Source: Triglochin maritima
Taxonomy: Eukaryota > Streptophyta > Magnoliopsida > Alismatales > Juncaginaceae
Assembly: GCA_963682175.1 (NCBI GenBank)
Contig: OY821786.1
Coordinates: forward strand, 33,845,501 to 33,909,500
Length of the DNA: 64,000 bases
Reading direction: 5' to 3'
The notes beneath the pieces are model-generated. The model saw nothing but the letters and a program-made list of their open reading frames with translations, made no database searches and was not told where the DNA came from. Every line of letters starts with the position of its first letter. The first letter of the stretch is position 1. Positions 54,461 through 64,000 of the stretch are shown one piece after another. The position numbers and the translations under genes are program-made.

Positions 54461-55934
54461 TACAACCACATTTTTCCTACATGTGTGTGTTAAAACAAAA
54501 GATATTGTGTTGTCTCTCTCCCACAATTGTTTTTCCTTTCTTCAACTAGCAAATGTGCCCCTTCAAAGTATTCACACTGAGATCTACTGCCATGATTATA
54601 TATATTTTAAAGTTTTGCTGCTTCTACTCTATTTAAGTGACATGTTACTCATGTATTTTACTCATTCCACTTTTAGTGTACACACGGTGGTGTGTTATGT
54701 GGTGAATATGTGATAACAACAAAACTTGAGAATGCAGAGTAGACGGAGAAATGGACGGAGGAGTCGTGGGATGACCTCCTCCGCTTTTTGAATACTAAAT
54801 TTCCATGGATGGCACGGATCTTTTGTTAACCTTGCTTCTTTTGTAACTCATAAAACGTATTAGCATTGATTTATGATTTTTCATAACATAAAAATTAAAC
54901 TTCAAAAGGAAAATTCAATACTCACGTTGAAATTGTAAAATTTAGAAGTCGTTTTATGTGATATTTTAATGATCAATAAATCAATGCATTAGATTCATTA
55001 CGATTTCAATATCGCTTGATTTTTATTAAAATGATCTTTCAATTTTATGATTTTTGTAGTAGTTGTTATTATTGTATATATTCTGGACAAACTTAAGATG
55101 AAATAATTAATTACATAATACATAAAAACTTTTCATTGCATTTCTTTTTGGCAAAACCATATCTCAGGAGATGCAACACAAGTTTGTAGTAGTTTTGGAA
55201 TCACGGCACTGTATTTTTATTCTTTCCAAAACCCATGTGAAGAATGAGTGTGTCAATTATGTTGTTTTTAGGTGAAATTCTTCACTTTTCCAATAGCGTA
55301 AAATTCTTCTTTCCTTGTGCATGAAAAAAAATTGGGTTAGTTTACAGATATTATTTTCACATTTACAATGTGTTTTTGTTCAAAATTTTAGTGTCTTAAT
55401 TGGATGTAGTTTCGACTTATAGGGATGTGTTAACAAAGTTAGCATTATTAGCTTTAACGTGTAATTTGTTATTACTTTATTCTTTGGAAATGACATTATC
55501 AAGTTTTTTTTTCCAAAGAGAATTGGAACACAATGTTGTTTTGGACAATAAAAAAAGTTTGAAGGCTCAAAAGAATTTGTTGACTTACATTTAGAATATG
55601 AATTTATATTTCTCGAGTTAAATATTCATATTGACTTTTTTGGGCTTTTACTTTGGATGCAAACAAATTTAATAAAAGAGTAAAGAAACTGCGTGTTTTA
55701 CCTTTTCCTACTTTAATGTAGACTAATTTTAACATCAACATAAACATGCATATTCACATCTCCCAAGCAAAGCACTTAAAATTCGTGTTCGAATAAATTG
55801 ACAAAATAATCACACCGACAAATTTGTTCTACAAGTCAACCCTCAATGAAACAGATATTGTTTCATTTCCTCCGCTTCTACTTTATAAAATAAATAAATA
55901 AAAGAGAATAAATTTGAAACGATACAATTAGAGG
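54461..55934. other. Intergenic, no gene seen
   Basis: AT-rich sequence without a convincing coding frame, terminal repeat or RNA gene. Confidence 0.3.
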
Positions 55935-55968
55935 TGTTTACGTTTAGTCATGTTTCGTTAATAGTAAA

Positions 55969-56213
55969 TAGGGGTGTGCAGAACCCCGTCCGGCCAGGTC
56001 CGGGTTCGGTCCGGACATTTTGAAAATTCGGTTTCGGACCGGTCCGATTTTTGTTTTGTTTTTAATTTTTAAGGTTAAAAACCGATCCTGGATCGGACCG
56101 GAGCGGACCGAATCCAACCGGTCCGGTCCGGTTTCTGGTCTAGACCAGTTCGGTCCGGTCCGGTCCGAACGTCGGATAAAAATCTGGTCTAGTCCGGACC
56201 GGATGCACAACTA
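55969..56213. mobile_element. Non-autonomous hAT-type element (GGACCGG family), 245 bp
   Basis: It begins TAGGGGTGTGCAGAACCCC and ends ACCGGATGCACAACTA. The flanking repeat R2 (GTTTAGTCATGTTTCGTTAA on the left, ATATGATTA on the right) is uninterrupted at about 54128..54165, which serves as a paralogous empty site. The 8-bp duplication is blurred here. Confidence 0.75.
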
Positions 56214-56430
56214 AATATGATTAGATATGGAAAATTTTGAGAATTCTATTTTTTCTAGATCAGTTGGGCAACAACTTTTTAAATGGAAATTTTAGGAAAA
56301 TCAGTTTTTTCTCAAAATCTTCGAAAAAAGATTTTTAAGAAAAATAATTTCAGTTTTTTGACTATCTAGATTCTTTTTTCAAAGATTACCAAAATACACT
56401 TTTAATAAAAAACGGTCATTTTAATAAATA
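56214..56430 (+). repeat. Dispersed repeat R2, copy 2
   Basis: Related to 54160..54350 and 57960..58110 through AACTTTTTAAATGGAAATTT, TTCTCAAAATCTTCGAAAA and TTGACTATCTAGATTC. Together with 55935..55968 it forms one copy interrupted by the hAT-type element. Confidence 0.65.
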
Positions 56431-56519
56431 TAAGTTTTTTAACTTGAATATCATTAGAAAACACCATAATTTTAAATATGACATTGTACTCTCACTCTTT
56501 CTACTTGTGCAACTACAAA

Positions 56520-56854
56520 ACCAAAACGGCAGGTATTGCGGAGTTGTGCGGTGACAGTCGCGCACGCCCGCACAGCACTGTGTGCGCGCGCATACACATG
56601 CACACGCAGTCAGCTATTCTACGCGCAAGACAACATCGACTGGTTTCGCCCTGCCTTGGGATCGTCAGGGAAGCGACTTCAGCTCCCAACCAGCCCTACA
56701 CTCCCAACTGCATATAAGTGCAGTCCCGTAGGCGCTCACCTTCGAGTTGAAGTCTCTCCCCCATATAGCATTTATGCTCATATGGCCACCCGATGTTCCC
56801 CAAACAGTCTGCACGCATCAACACCCCTTGGCGGAAGACTTAAGGGTGTGACAG
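56520..56854. other. GC-richer island, no gene identified
   Basis: An unusually GC-rich stretch for this neighbourhood, with CGCGCACGCCCGCACAGCAC and alternating CA/GC runs. One frame is open across it, but the peptide resembles nothing I recognise. Confidence 0.35.
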
Positions 56855-57354
56855 CAGGGGTGGATGTAGATGGGTGCATGGTGGGGGCACGTGCCCCACC
56901 GTTGAAAAAAAATAAAGTTCCAACTTTGTTTTTAAATAATAAACATACAACTCATTTAAATGTCTACTTACTCTTGAAGTTGGTGTTACTTCTTCCAGTA
57001 ATAACGATAAGTGTTGAAAGAGTAATGTTCGGAATGTCTCTAGTGAAAGATAAGTTGCGTAATAACATGAGATAACAAATATCGAATGCATGCTTGGTCA
57101 CTTACCTAGAGAAATATTTATTTTTTGGTATTAACATGGATGTTATTATAAATCGGCTCCAAAATATGAAACTAGCCGAGAACAATTGTAATAATTTTAA
57201 AGTACTGTTAGGTTGTAATTTGAATTATTTACAATATTTTATTTCTAACTTTTTATGAAATATTAATATTTTTGACTTGTATGTTTTTGTTGTTGTCTAT
57301 AGGTGTGCTAATGCGTGGTGTCCTACTATACTTTGAATCTTGGATGCACCACTG
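56855..57354 (+). pseudogene. Truncated hAT transposon with C-terminal dimerisation domain
   Basis: The ends are CAGGGGTGGATG on the left and GGATGCACCACTG on the right, an imperfect inverted pair. The coding relic reads LLLKLVLLLPVITISVERVM, FGMSLVKDKLRNNM, then a stop, then SNACLVTYLEKYLF and INMDVIINRLQNMK. This is the hAT family C-terminal pattern 'L.LPV.TA.VER.FS.M..IK..LRN.M...L...L..Y.E...F' found in the TTF/MYM-type plant hATs. The rest of the transposase is deleted and no clear 8-bp duplication is seen. Confidence 0.7.
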
Positions 57355-57375
57355 AACACTCGTTCAGTGGTGCAT
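57344..57375. repeat. Perfect 14-bp hairpin with 4-base loop
   Basis: ATGCACCACTGAAC, loop ACTC, then GTTCAGTGGTGCAT. It sits at the right end of the hAT relic, so it joins that element's terminus to an inverted copy of the same terminus. Confidence 0.9.
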
Positions 57376-57934
57376 TATATTTTCGTGTCATTTCGTTACC
57401 AAATTCCACCAATGATATCATCTTTTCCGTCAATGGTGCTGGTGATTGTAATTTTTATAGAAATTTTCGTATATAATCAACAATATTAGATTCTCATTTC
57501 TTTCTCTACTTTTTCTTCTCCTCTCTCTCTTGTTCTCTCTCCCCTCTTCGCTCACATCTCTCTTTGACAAATTCAAGTTACTAGAGATGTGTAATTTTAT
57601 TAACATTTTCCAAGAAATGACTACAATTTGGCATCCTTAAATATATATAACAACCTATTAATAATTACGGTGAATGTGGAGGGACGTGATTTTTTTGCAT
57701 TATATAGATCATTTAAAATAGAACTATTAATATTTAGAATAATTTACTTTGTAATATCGTAAATTATCAATATTTGAATTATTTTTTTGTAAGAATAATG
57801 AGAATAAAAGAGTAAATTCAAGGGTAACAAATGGGAAAATAAAATAAAATGCAGCCTTAAATTAACTTTTTGGAGAGAGAAATGTATACAAATTGAGAAT
57901 ATCAAAATTTTATTTTGTCAAAAATCTCTTAATC
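57376..57934. other. Intergenic, no gene seen
   Basis: AT-rich sequence with a CT-rich tract (57500..57560). No gene or element recognised. Confidence 0.3.
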
Positions 57935-58763
57935 TTTTTTTTAGTTTGACAATTATTTTTCAATGGGTTTGGCAACAACTTTTCGAATAGAAAAATTAGG
58001 AAAAATATGTTTTTTTCTCAAAATCTCCAAAAAAACATATTTTTTAGAAAAGCATTTTGCAGTTTTTGTTGTTTGGCTATCTAGATTTTGCTTTCTCAAG
58101 GATTACTAAAATACAATTTTAGCCTAAAAGCTGACCTTTTATTAAATATAAAATTATGATAACATTTTTTTTGCAAATAATAATGGTAAAACATTTTTCT
58201 TATATTTCTCTCGTTATTTATTCTCAACACACAAAAAAATCAACTTTAGCACTTAATCATGACATTAACTTTAACAAAATCATGATATGACCACACATCA
58301 TCCCGAAATGACCACACATGCACGGGGGAAATTAATATTTACTTGTAAAACCAACTTTGATGACATTATTATTAACAATTATGATATGATATCAATATTC
58401 AAGAATCAAGAGGTAACAATTATGATAATATTAATATTTAAAATAATATTGCTTTGTAATACCGTTAATTATCAATTATGTAAAAATAACGAGGGCAAAA
58501 GAGTAAGCTCGTGGAATACCAACAGAAAAACAACAAAAAAACAACCTCAAATTAGTTTTTTTTTAGGAGAGAGAATGTATAGGTACCGAAGGGTTTCAAA
58601 AAACAATATTTTTTACAAATCTCTCCATTCATTTTTTTTTTCGTTTGACATTTTTTGTTCATCTCAATGGACTTTTCAAAAATCAATCTAAAATGTTGTT
58701 GCCAAGCGATTCTCCATAGATTTTTCAAAAGTAAACCCAAAAAGTTGCTGCCAAGCAGTCCCT
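57935..58763. repeat. Dispersed repeat R2, copy 3, in a larger inverted structure
   Basis: The left part (TTTGGCAACAACTTTTCGAA, GGCTATCTAGATTTTGC) matches R2. The right part reads, reversed, TTAGGGACTGCTTGGCAGCA and GCTTGGCAACAACATTTTAG, so the TTGGCAACAAC word faces inward from both sides. This suggests a non-autonomous inverted-repeat element with internal AT-rich filler; the exact ends are not fixed. Confidence 0.5.
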
Positions 58764-59883
58764 AAGTAAGCTCAAAATTAGATTTTTCTCGCTCTCCATG
58801 CTTCCCGTTGCTACAAAACCCACCCATAATTTAACCTTCGTATTTCTTTTGTAAAAAAATTATATTAAACAGCGTAATTGTACCCTTTCTTTTCTTAAGC
58901 ATGTGCCAGCCAGACCAAACTCGTAGTATTATTTTGTTTGCAAAATTCTTTCCAAACTAACATGTAACGAGGAAATTACAAATTAACGATTTTTTAGTGT
59001 ATCATTTATGTGTATAACAAGTTCACCCATCTTAATTTCTTAATGTAAATAAAAATCGCACGAAGATATTATTTTTTATATTAAAACATCATAGTCCTAT
59101 TTTTCTAGTTACGATATATAATTATCAAATAATAAAATTTTAAATGCATTTTTGTAGACATGTTTTTTTCTGGGAACGAATATATTACCATCAAGATACG
59201 TTTATATGTTTTCGAATAAATGGTATGTCAAAGTTTGATCCTTATCTTGTCCTATTTGTGCCACTAATCATTTCACGTGTTACTTCTTGAATTTCAGAAA
59301 ATCGATTGCTATTATGTTTTTGATTTTACAGGTCCCCCTCGACCTTTTGCAAATCCCAATATTAGTTTATTATCACAAGTTGTAATAACATATATACCAC
59401 CACAATATTACCCCACTCAATTATGAACAACAAAATAATTAAGCACATATGCATTATTGATAACTCTGATCTCTAGTTATGTAATTACGATATTTACAAA
59501 AAAAAGTTTCACATGCATAACAAAATACATCAATACTAGTTCTATAGTCAGTATAGTGTCGTGCAAATGAGCACTTATTTTCTTTATTTTTCCCAGTTCA
59601 TTTATATGATCCAAACTCTAAATTTTTCTACACTTCCGATCACAATTGTACATATTATTAAATACCATGAATGATTTTTCCTAGTCCTATCTTTTTGTTT
59701 TTCCTAGTACACATATATGTGATGATGAATATGAATTTCCTGTCACTGTCGTAGTGAACTCTTTTAGAACTATAATAATTTAAATGTCAATATCTTAAAA
59801 GAAATAATGCACATCTCCTCGTATTCAGTGATAGTTTCAAGTAACTTTTTCTCCCATTTTTTGTTTAAAAATAACACACCTAA
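58764..59883. other. Intergenic, no gene seen
   Basis: AT-rich sequence with no convincing frame, terminal repeat or RNA gene. Confidence 0.3.
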
Positions 59884-60285
59884 GAGGACCGGTTAATGTC
59901 ATCACTAACTATGACTCAGACGATCTTGTTACGAGCGTTTTCTTTCTTCTTTCTCTCTTCCACATTAACTTTCTCTCTCCCCAACTCAATTTCTTCTCTT
60001 TCCTACACTATTTATATCTTAACCGCAACTCATCACAACCCACAACAACTTATCTCCCTCTTCCACATCATTTCAGGGTCCATCTTGGAAAAATTTAAAA
60101 AAAATTATAAAAAATCAAAACAATTATAAAACGTATTTTCAAAAAAATAATTAAAAAAGTTCAAACAAAAAATTAAAAAAATCAAAACACAAACAAAACC
60201 AAAAAAAAACAAAAAACATTAAAATATCCAAGGACGGGTCGTCGACCCGGGCGTTGACGACCGATCGGAACCGTTGGTCATGCTC
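59884..60285. mobile_element. Tourist-like (PIF/Harbinger) MITE, ~400 bp
   Basis: The right end, reversed, reads GAGCATGACCAACGGTTCCG, a clear Harbinger-type terminus; the left end is the poorer GAGGACCGGTTAATG. TAA flanks both sides (59881..59883 and 60286..60288). As in the larger Harbinger element, an A-rich zone and a GC palindrome (GGTCGTCGACCCGGGCG, then GACGACC) lie just inside the right end. Confidence 0.65.
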
Positions 60286-60288
60286 TAA

Positions 60289-61147
60289 TGCTATACTGTT
60301 CTTATTCTCATGAAATGAGCTATTTCAGAGAGACAAATAATAAAACAGCAATAAGCATTCCATTAAGCATAAAATCACGGATTACAAACCATACACATAA
60401 GAACTTCATCAGCATGGATCGTGCGATCGTTGCATGTTTAATCAATTTCTAACTAGTGAATTCCCCTATTTATCTACTTTCCCCCCTTCTAGATCGGAAT
60501 AATCAAGACATAGAAAGCAAAGAATAAGATTATTTTTTAAGACAACTTATAAAAAATTCAATTAAAGATAACACACATGATTAATGCCTAAATGAGCATA
60601 AAGTAGTAATAATTCATACTGAAAGAGTTAGAGTTTATTTGAGAAAAAAATACTAAAACAACAAGAAGAAGAATCCTAAAACTGCGTTAACTCTTACGGA
60701 AATAAATTACATATTAGTGTAAAAAACACAATCCATGCTCTCATCATACGAATGCACCATGCAAAAAGAACAGTTATTGTGTATTTGATAATACCAAAAC
60801 TTAGTAAGAAACAATCTAACACAGATGAAAGATAAAATCACTAGTATCACAATCCATTCATTGTGTTAGAGAAGCATAAAAACTAAATGAGAGTATAACT
60901 CAACAACAAATTGTGACCGTAGCATGTCGTCGATGTCATATGTAATAGTGACGTCTTATTTCATAGCAATATGATAAAAAGAGTTTAACTAAAAAATATC
61001 CAGAAAACAACATAAAACCGAATCACTTGTAGAAAGATAATTACCAGTATCAAATATCACGTCAAAAGACGCATGTATTGTTTCACAACACTGAAACAAC
61101 GAGAATCTAATTGCGAAAATATTAAAAAACAACAACATAAAACAATA
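60289..61147. other. Intergenic, no gene seen
   Basis: AT-rich sequence, no coding frame, no recognised element. The next PMD-MULE fragment starts near 61148. Confidence 0.3.
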
Positions 61148-61680
61148 GGGGCGAAATTACTGTTCATCGACCCGAAACTGCTTCTTAAATCACCCAAACA
61201 ATTACAATTTTACCTTCACAGTTCATTTAATACTCATTTCGTCCCGTCTCTTAAAATAAGGTTTCTGCCTACGTTTTCCTCATTTTCTCAGTACAAACAC
61301 CACGAAAATGTCTGGCAAAGCGCTTGGATTCGGTAAAATAAGCCCAGCAAAAAAAATTCGGGACAGACGTCTGAGTAAAATGCCCCCAATGGGGAGGCGT
61401 CTTAGCCAGATGCCTCCCCCATGCTGGGGGCGTCTTAGCCAGACGCCTCCTCCAAGGGGCGGGCGTTTTACTCAGACGCCTCCTCCATGGAGGGGGGGGG
61501 GGTGTTTGGCTAAGACGTCCGTCAAAAAAAAAATTAAAAATTATACGATGTGTTATCTCAAATTATTTGAGGTTCCGTTGTAAGATTTTCGGTGGTAACG
61601 GTTCAGATTACAATGAGTTTTTTTGCAAGTGATAAAGATTCAAAAATTTCTAGATCCAATAAATTCAAGATCAAAAATTT
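61148..61680 (+). mobile_element. Transposase-side end fragment of a second PMD-MULE
   Basis: It starts with a terminal repeat (GGGGCGAAATTACTGTTCAT, CTTAAATCACCC) and matches the left end of the 16595 element through TTCATTTAATACTCATTTCG and AAAATAAGGTTTCTGC. The first transposase exon follows (ATG at 61308, MSGKALGFGK). Then comes a four- to five-unit hairpin array (61360..61520, GGCGTCTTAGCCAGACGCCT type), and the beginning of exon 2 (GTTCCGTTG..., corresponding to VPLEDFGGDG) with stops. It ends abruptly where another element begins. Confidence 0.75.
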
Positions 61681-61828
61681 TCTGAACTGCTATTCGTCGC
61701 CGTAAAACTATTTAAATCGCCCGTAAGATTACCATTTTGCCCCTCTACACTTTCTACTAATATAACTCCTCATTTCACTCTTTTAACACAACTTTCTCTT
61801 CATATCACACTTTTATTCACCAAATAGG

Positions 61829-62941
61829 ATGTCTCAGAGGCCAGGGAAAGAGCCAGCGGACACCCCGGACTACTCACATCTGGTAAATCACCTTGTTTAT
61901 TTCAATTAATTTTAAAAATAAAAATAAAAATTGAGTCGGGCGACCGCGGGAGCCGCCCGACCCAACGATCGGCGACGTTGGCATATCTGTATCGCCAGCT
62001 GGGCATATCCAGTCGCGCTGATTGTGGTCAGATTACGGGTTGTCTTACACTGCTGCAGGCTTGGATATATGAGTATTTTCCTGCTTTCCGCCCCCATCGT
62101 GAGCGGAAGATTGTTGAGCGTGGCCATCTTCGTTCGCGTATGTGGGCTGTCCGGGCGGAGGATAAGAGCGAGAGTCGACTTCTTTCTATTCGTAGACGGC
62201 TAGATCAGATGACTGCATCGCAGGTATATGATGTATATATCATTCACGTTTATTTAAATTTAATTTTATTATTATTAACGTATAAATGTTTAGGTGGAGT
62301 GGTTACCGTACGGTCCCGATCCTGCTGTAGCTGTGCCGAGGACTACATTTGCCGGCATTATTCGTTATAGGGATATCACAGAGCCTTATATACCTGATCG
62401 CATGTTACGTCAGTTAGGCTACGTTCAGGTGATCCCGGTTGACATTCCGACGCCCGAGCATGCAGTACGGTCTGCGACTGCCACGATGTACGACGTCAGG
62501 CACAACGTTTCGTCTGCGGAATCGGTTTGGAGGACATTTCCGAGACTAGGACGACTACACCTGACCGATCTGAGTCGTAGCCGCGACCCCTCCACTTGTG
62601 CTCCAGATTATTTGCAGTGGTTCGGTAGGTGCTCACATCCACTACTCGTACGCGGTATCATTCCGAGACCGGAGAGAGCACTGGATAGGACATGTGCCGA
62701 TGCAGTAAGTTTATCTAATTTTATATTTAATTGTAAAGTATATTTTGTTATTGTACGCTAATTTTTATTTTACATACAGTGGATGAGTAGGGCGATACGG
62801 TGTACGCAACCGTTCTTGCGAGAGAGAGACGTCATGCCGAGTGAGGCGACGAGACTTGCATGTACAGATTGGGATCGTCTGATCGAGGATTGGAACAGCC
62901 AGTTGGGCATTGCAGACCATGATTCAGATGCTGAGTTGTAG
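61829..62941 (+). pseudogene. PMD gene with N-terminal half deleted
   Basis: Exon 1 is 61829..61882 (MSQRPGKEPADTPDYSHL). Intron 1 then holds only one inverted pair GTCGGGCG/CGCCCGAC (61936..61962) and runs directly into the late part of the PMD core (ATLAYLYRQLGISSRADCGQ, LTLLQAWIYEYFPAFRPHRE) that ends at 62223. Exons 62294..62704 and 62780..62941 follow and are open (WLPYGPDPAVAVPRTTFAGI; end GIADHDSDAEL). Relative to the copy at 42.1 kb, some 380 codons from intron 1 into the PMD domain are missing. There is no acceptor at the junction, so it cannot make a normal protein. Confidence 0.8.
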
Positions 62942-63219
62942 TTCTCTTGCTTTTAATTTCGTTTTGTTGCACTGTTAGTACATTTGTTGGTATATGCTTA
63001 TGTTTATTTGTGTACTCTTATTATTTATTTCTGACGAACATATCTTCTACATATTTCTTTGACTATCATATTTTTTAATATTTATTTTTCACGAAAAGAT
63101 TTTCAACTTATTTCTTTAGATACGAAATAATATTTAAATTTAAAATACGGTAAAAAAACAACACGATATAAGTAGAAATACACGATATATTATACATTAC
63201 AAAACATTACAAATTACAA
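62942..63219. other. Spacer between convergent PMD and OTU genes
   Basis: T-rich 3' flank of the PMD gene followed by AT-rich sequence. No gene. Confidence 0.4.
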
Positions 63220-63827
63220 TCAACGTAACCGGTTCCAATACTCCATCCTACTTTGGTACTGATCCTCCCATCCAACAACACTCTCATCTCGCATTTGATA
63301 CCATAAGGTCGCTATAGGAGGTACTGGGAAATCATCAAGTAATTCCAAACGAATAAAATGAGCGTAACTCCCTAAATGAGCAATGACCAACTCTCTGACA
63401 AGCCTCGTCATGGTAGAGGGACACTCCCAGGGTAGAACAGTAAGACACGGGAACAACGAACCATCTGTTCCCACTGCGAAATACATGACCGCACACTTGT
63501 AAAAATTCGCAATAGGAAACAAGTCGGACCAAACCTCCATATAATGATCCTCGCCACAACCTCCCCCGCCCCAATCAATTCGTTGACGAGCCTCTCTCAC
63601 ATGGCCGAAATAGACTGTCTCATAAATAGGATGTGCACCTATCTCATTAGAAATCGCACGACGGGCGTACGACCAGTTCTCCTGACCACCATGAAAGACA
63701 TCGGCAACACATCGAAATCCACAGTTGCCATCAGCACGTACGTCATTCCACCTATGCAGAAATGGCAAAATGATTCCTGGCAGTCTATCATTATATGGGA
63801 AGTTGTCCACGTCAACCCGTCCGGACA
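63220..63827 (-). CDS. OTU-type cysteine protease exon, transposon-borne, partial gene
   Basis: The exon starts at 63827 after a CTTACAG acceptor and is open to 63220. It contains the OTU signature: RADGNCGFRCVA (catalytic Asp at -3 relative to the catalytic Cys) and, about 120 residues later, SYAHFIRLEL with the catalytic His. In between are YARRAISNEIGAHPIYETVY and NFYKCAVMYFAVGTDGSLFP. OTU enzymes are deubiquitinating cysteine proteases, and plant MULEs and related transposons often carry them at the C-terminus of the transposase. The last ~30 residues are the same sequence left behind as an orphan at 45045..45131, so this was probably the C-terminal exon of the transposase in this family. 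No stops; the only lesion would lie outside the window. Confidence 0.85.
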
Positions 63828-63894
63828 CTGTAAGATAGGTAAATAACAATTCATTAAAACAACAAAATTAGGAGATAATATATTCAAGGAAAAT

Positions 63895-63975
63895 GTTTAG
63901 TGGACGCGCGCGTCCGGGACGCGCGCTGATGTGGCCAGTCCACTCAGCAGACGCTGCTTAGTTGGCGCGATGGGA
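63895..63975. repeat. GACGCGCGCGTCC palindromes in the OTU intron
   Basis: A self-complementary GGACGCGCGCGTCC is followed by GGGACGCGCGC and a CAGTCCACTCAGCAGACGCTG stretch. Similar words occur at the edges of the FAR1-type element (20417..20455 and 26080..26150). It lies in the intron just upstream of the OTU exon. Confidence 0.7.
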
Positions 63976-64000
63976 TATGAAAAGTTTTTTGTTTTTTTAT

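Larger units (their letters stand above)
61682..64000. mobile_element. Third PMD-MULE, PMD end to OTU gene, truncated by window end
   Basis: The left terminal repeat starts CTGAACTGCTATTCGTCGCC, similar to the left end at 41969. It contains a PMD gene lacking its middle (61829..62941) and, converging on it, an OTU exon (63220..63827). The transposase half should lie to the right of the window. Confidence 0.75.

Overview
This is a stretch of nuclear genome from a flowering plant, most likely a eudicot. It has intron-rich genes with GT..AG splice sites, plant-type protein families (PRA1, FAR1-like and plant mobile domain proteins), AT-rich spacers, and many plant transposons in various states of decay. 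I cannot name the species. Four ordinary host genes stand out: an ankyrin/TPR protein close to Arabidopsis TPR10 (4404..14123, +), a PRA1-family membrane protein with a doubtful start (18505..18999, +), prefoldin subunit 4 (27532..29537, -) and the ER SNARE SEC20 (30389..35171, +). The last two are divergently arranged around about 850 bp of shared upstream sequence. All four are housekeeping protein-folding or membrane-traffic genes and do not form a single pathway.

The rest is dominated by mobile DNA. Positions 1..2330 hold a plant mobile domain (PMD) gene on the minus strand behind an array of imperfect palindromes. A relic copia gag and two small hAT-type elements with perfect 8-bp target duplications precede the TPR10-like gene, whose introns hold a 45-bp LINE/SINE tail with a 17-bp duplication and a decayed hAT element. 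A 973-bp deletion derivative of a Mutator-like element (MULE) lies at 16595..17567. Roughly 20.4..26.2 kb is a FAR1-type MULE with a PMD/DUF1985-like gene on the plus strand, a broken transposase on the minus strand, and a 1.56-kb tandem array of 22-bp TCCGGA-centred monomers organised as 197-bp higher-order units. The monomer recurs in the transposase intron and upstream of the transposase.

From 35.7 to 41 kb there are a 1.09-kb hAT-type element, a copia-like LTR fragment and a 0.9-kb foldback element. At 41.9..50.5 kb a FAR1-related pseudogene is split by two later insertions: a complete 5.68-kb MULE (41969..47644, about 55-bp TIRs, near-perfect 9-bp target duplication) carrying a PMD gene and a MuDR-like transposase that read inward towards each other, and a 2.19-kb PIF/Harbinger element (48242..50426, TTA duplication). 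From 51 to 60.3 kb there is an LTR-like block with a conserved-core minisatellite, more hAT-type elements, several dispersed repeats and a Tourist-like element. From 61.1 kb to the window end lie further pieces of the same PMD-MULE family, including an OTU cysteine protease exon with its catalytic residues intact.

The main new signal is a shared design across the PMD-carrying elements. Each has two inward-reading genes (PMD/DUF1985-like on one side; transposase, with or without OTU, on the other) and private arrays of short hairpin-forming or palindrome-centred repeats, which in the best preserved copies lie in the first intron just inside each terminal repeat. The repeat sequence differs by element (AGACGCC hairpins, TCCGGA monomers, ACTCGRCA palindromes, GACGCGCGCGTC blocks) while the placement is similar. 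They could be transposase or PMD binding sites, or a source of small RNA; the sequence alone does not decide.
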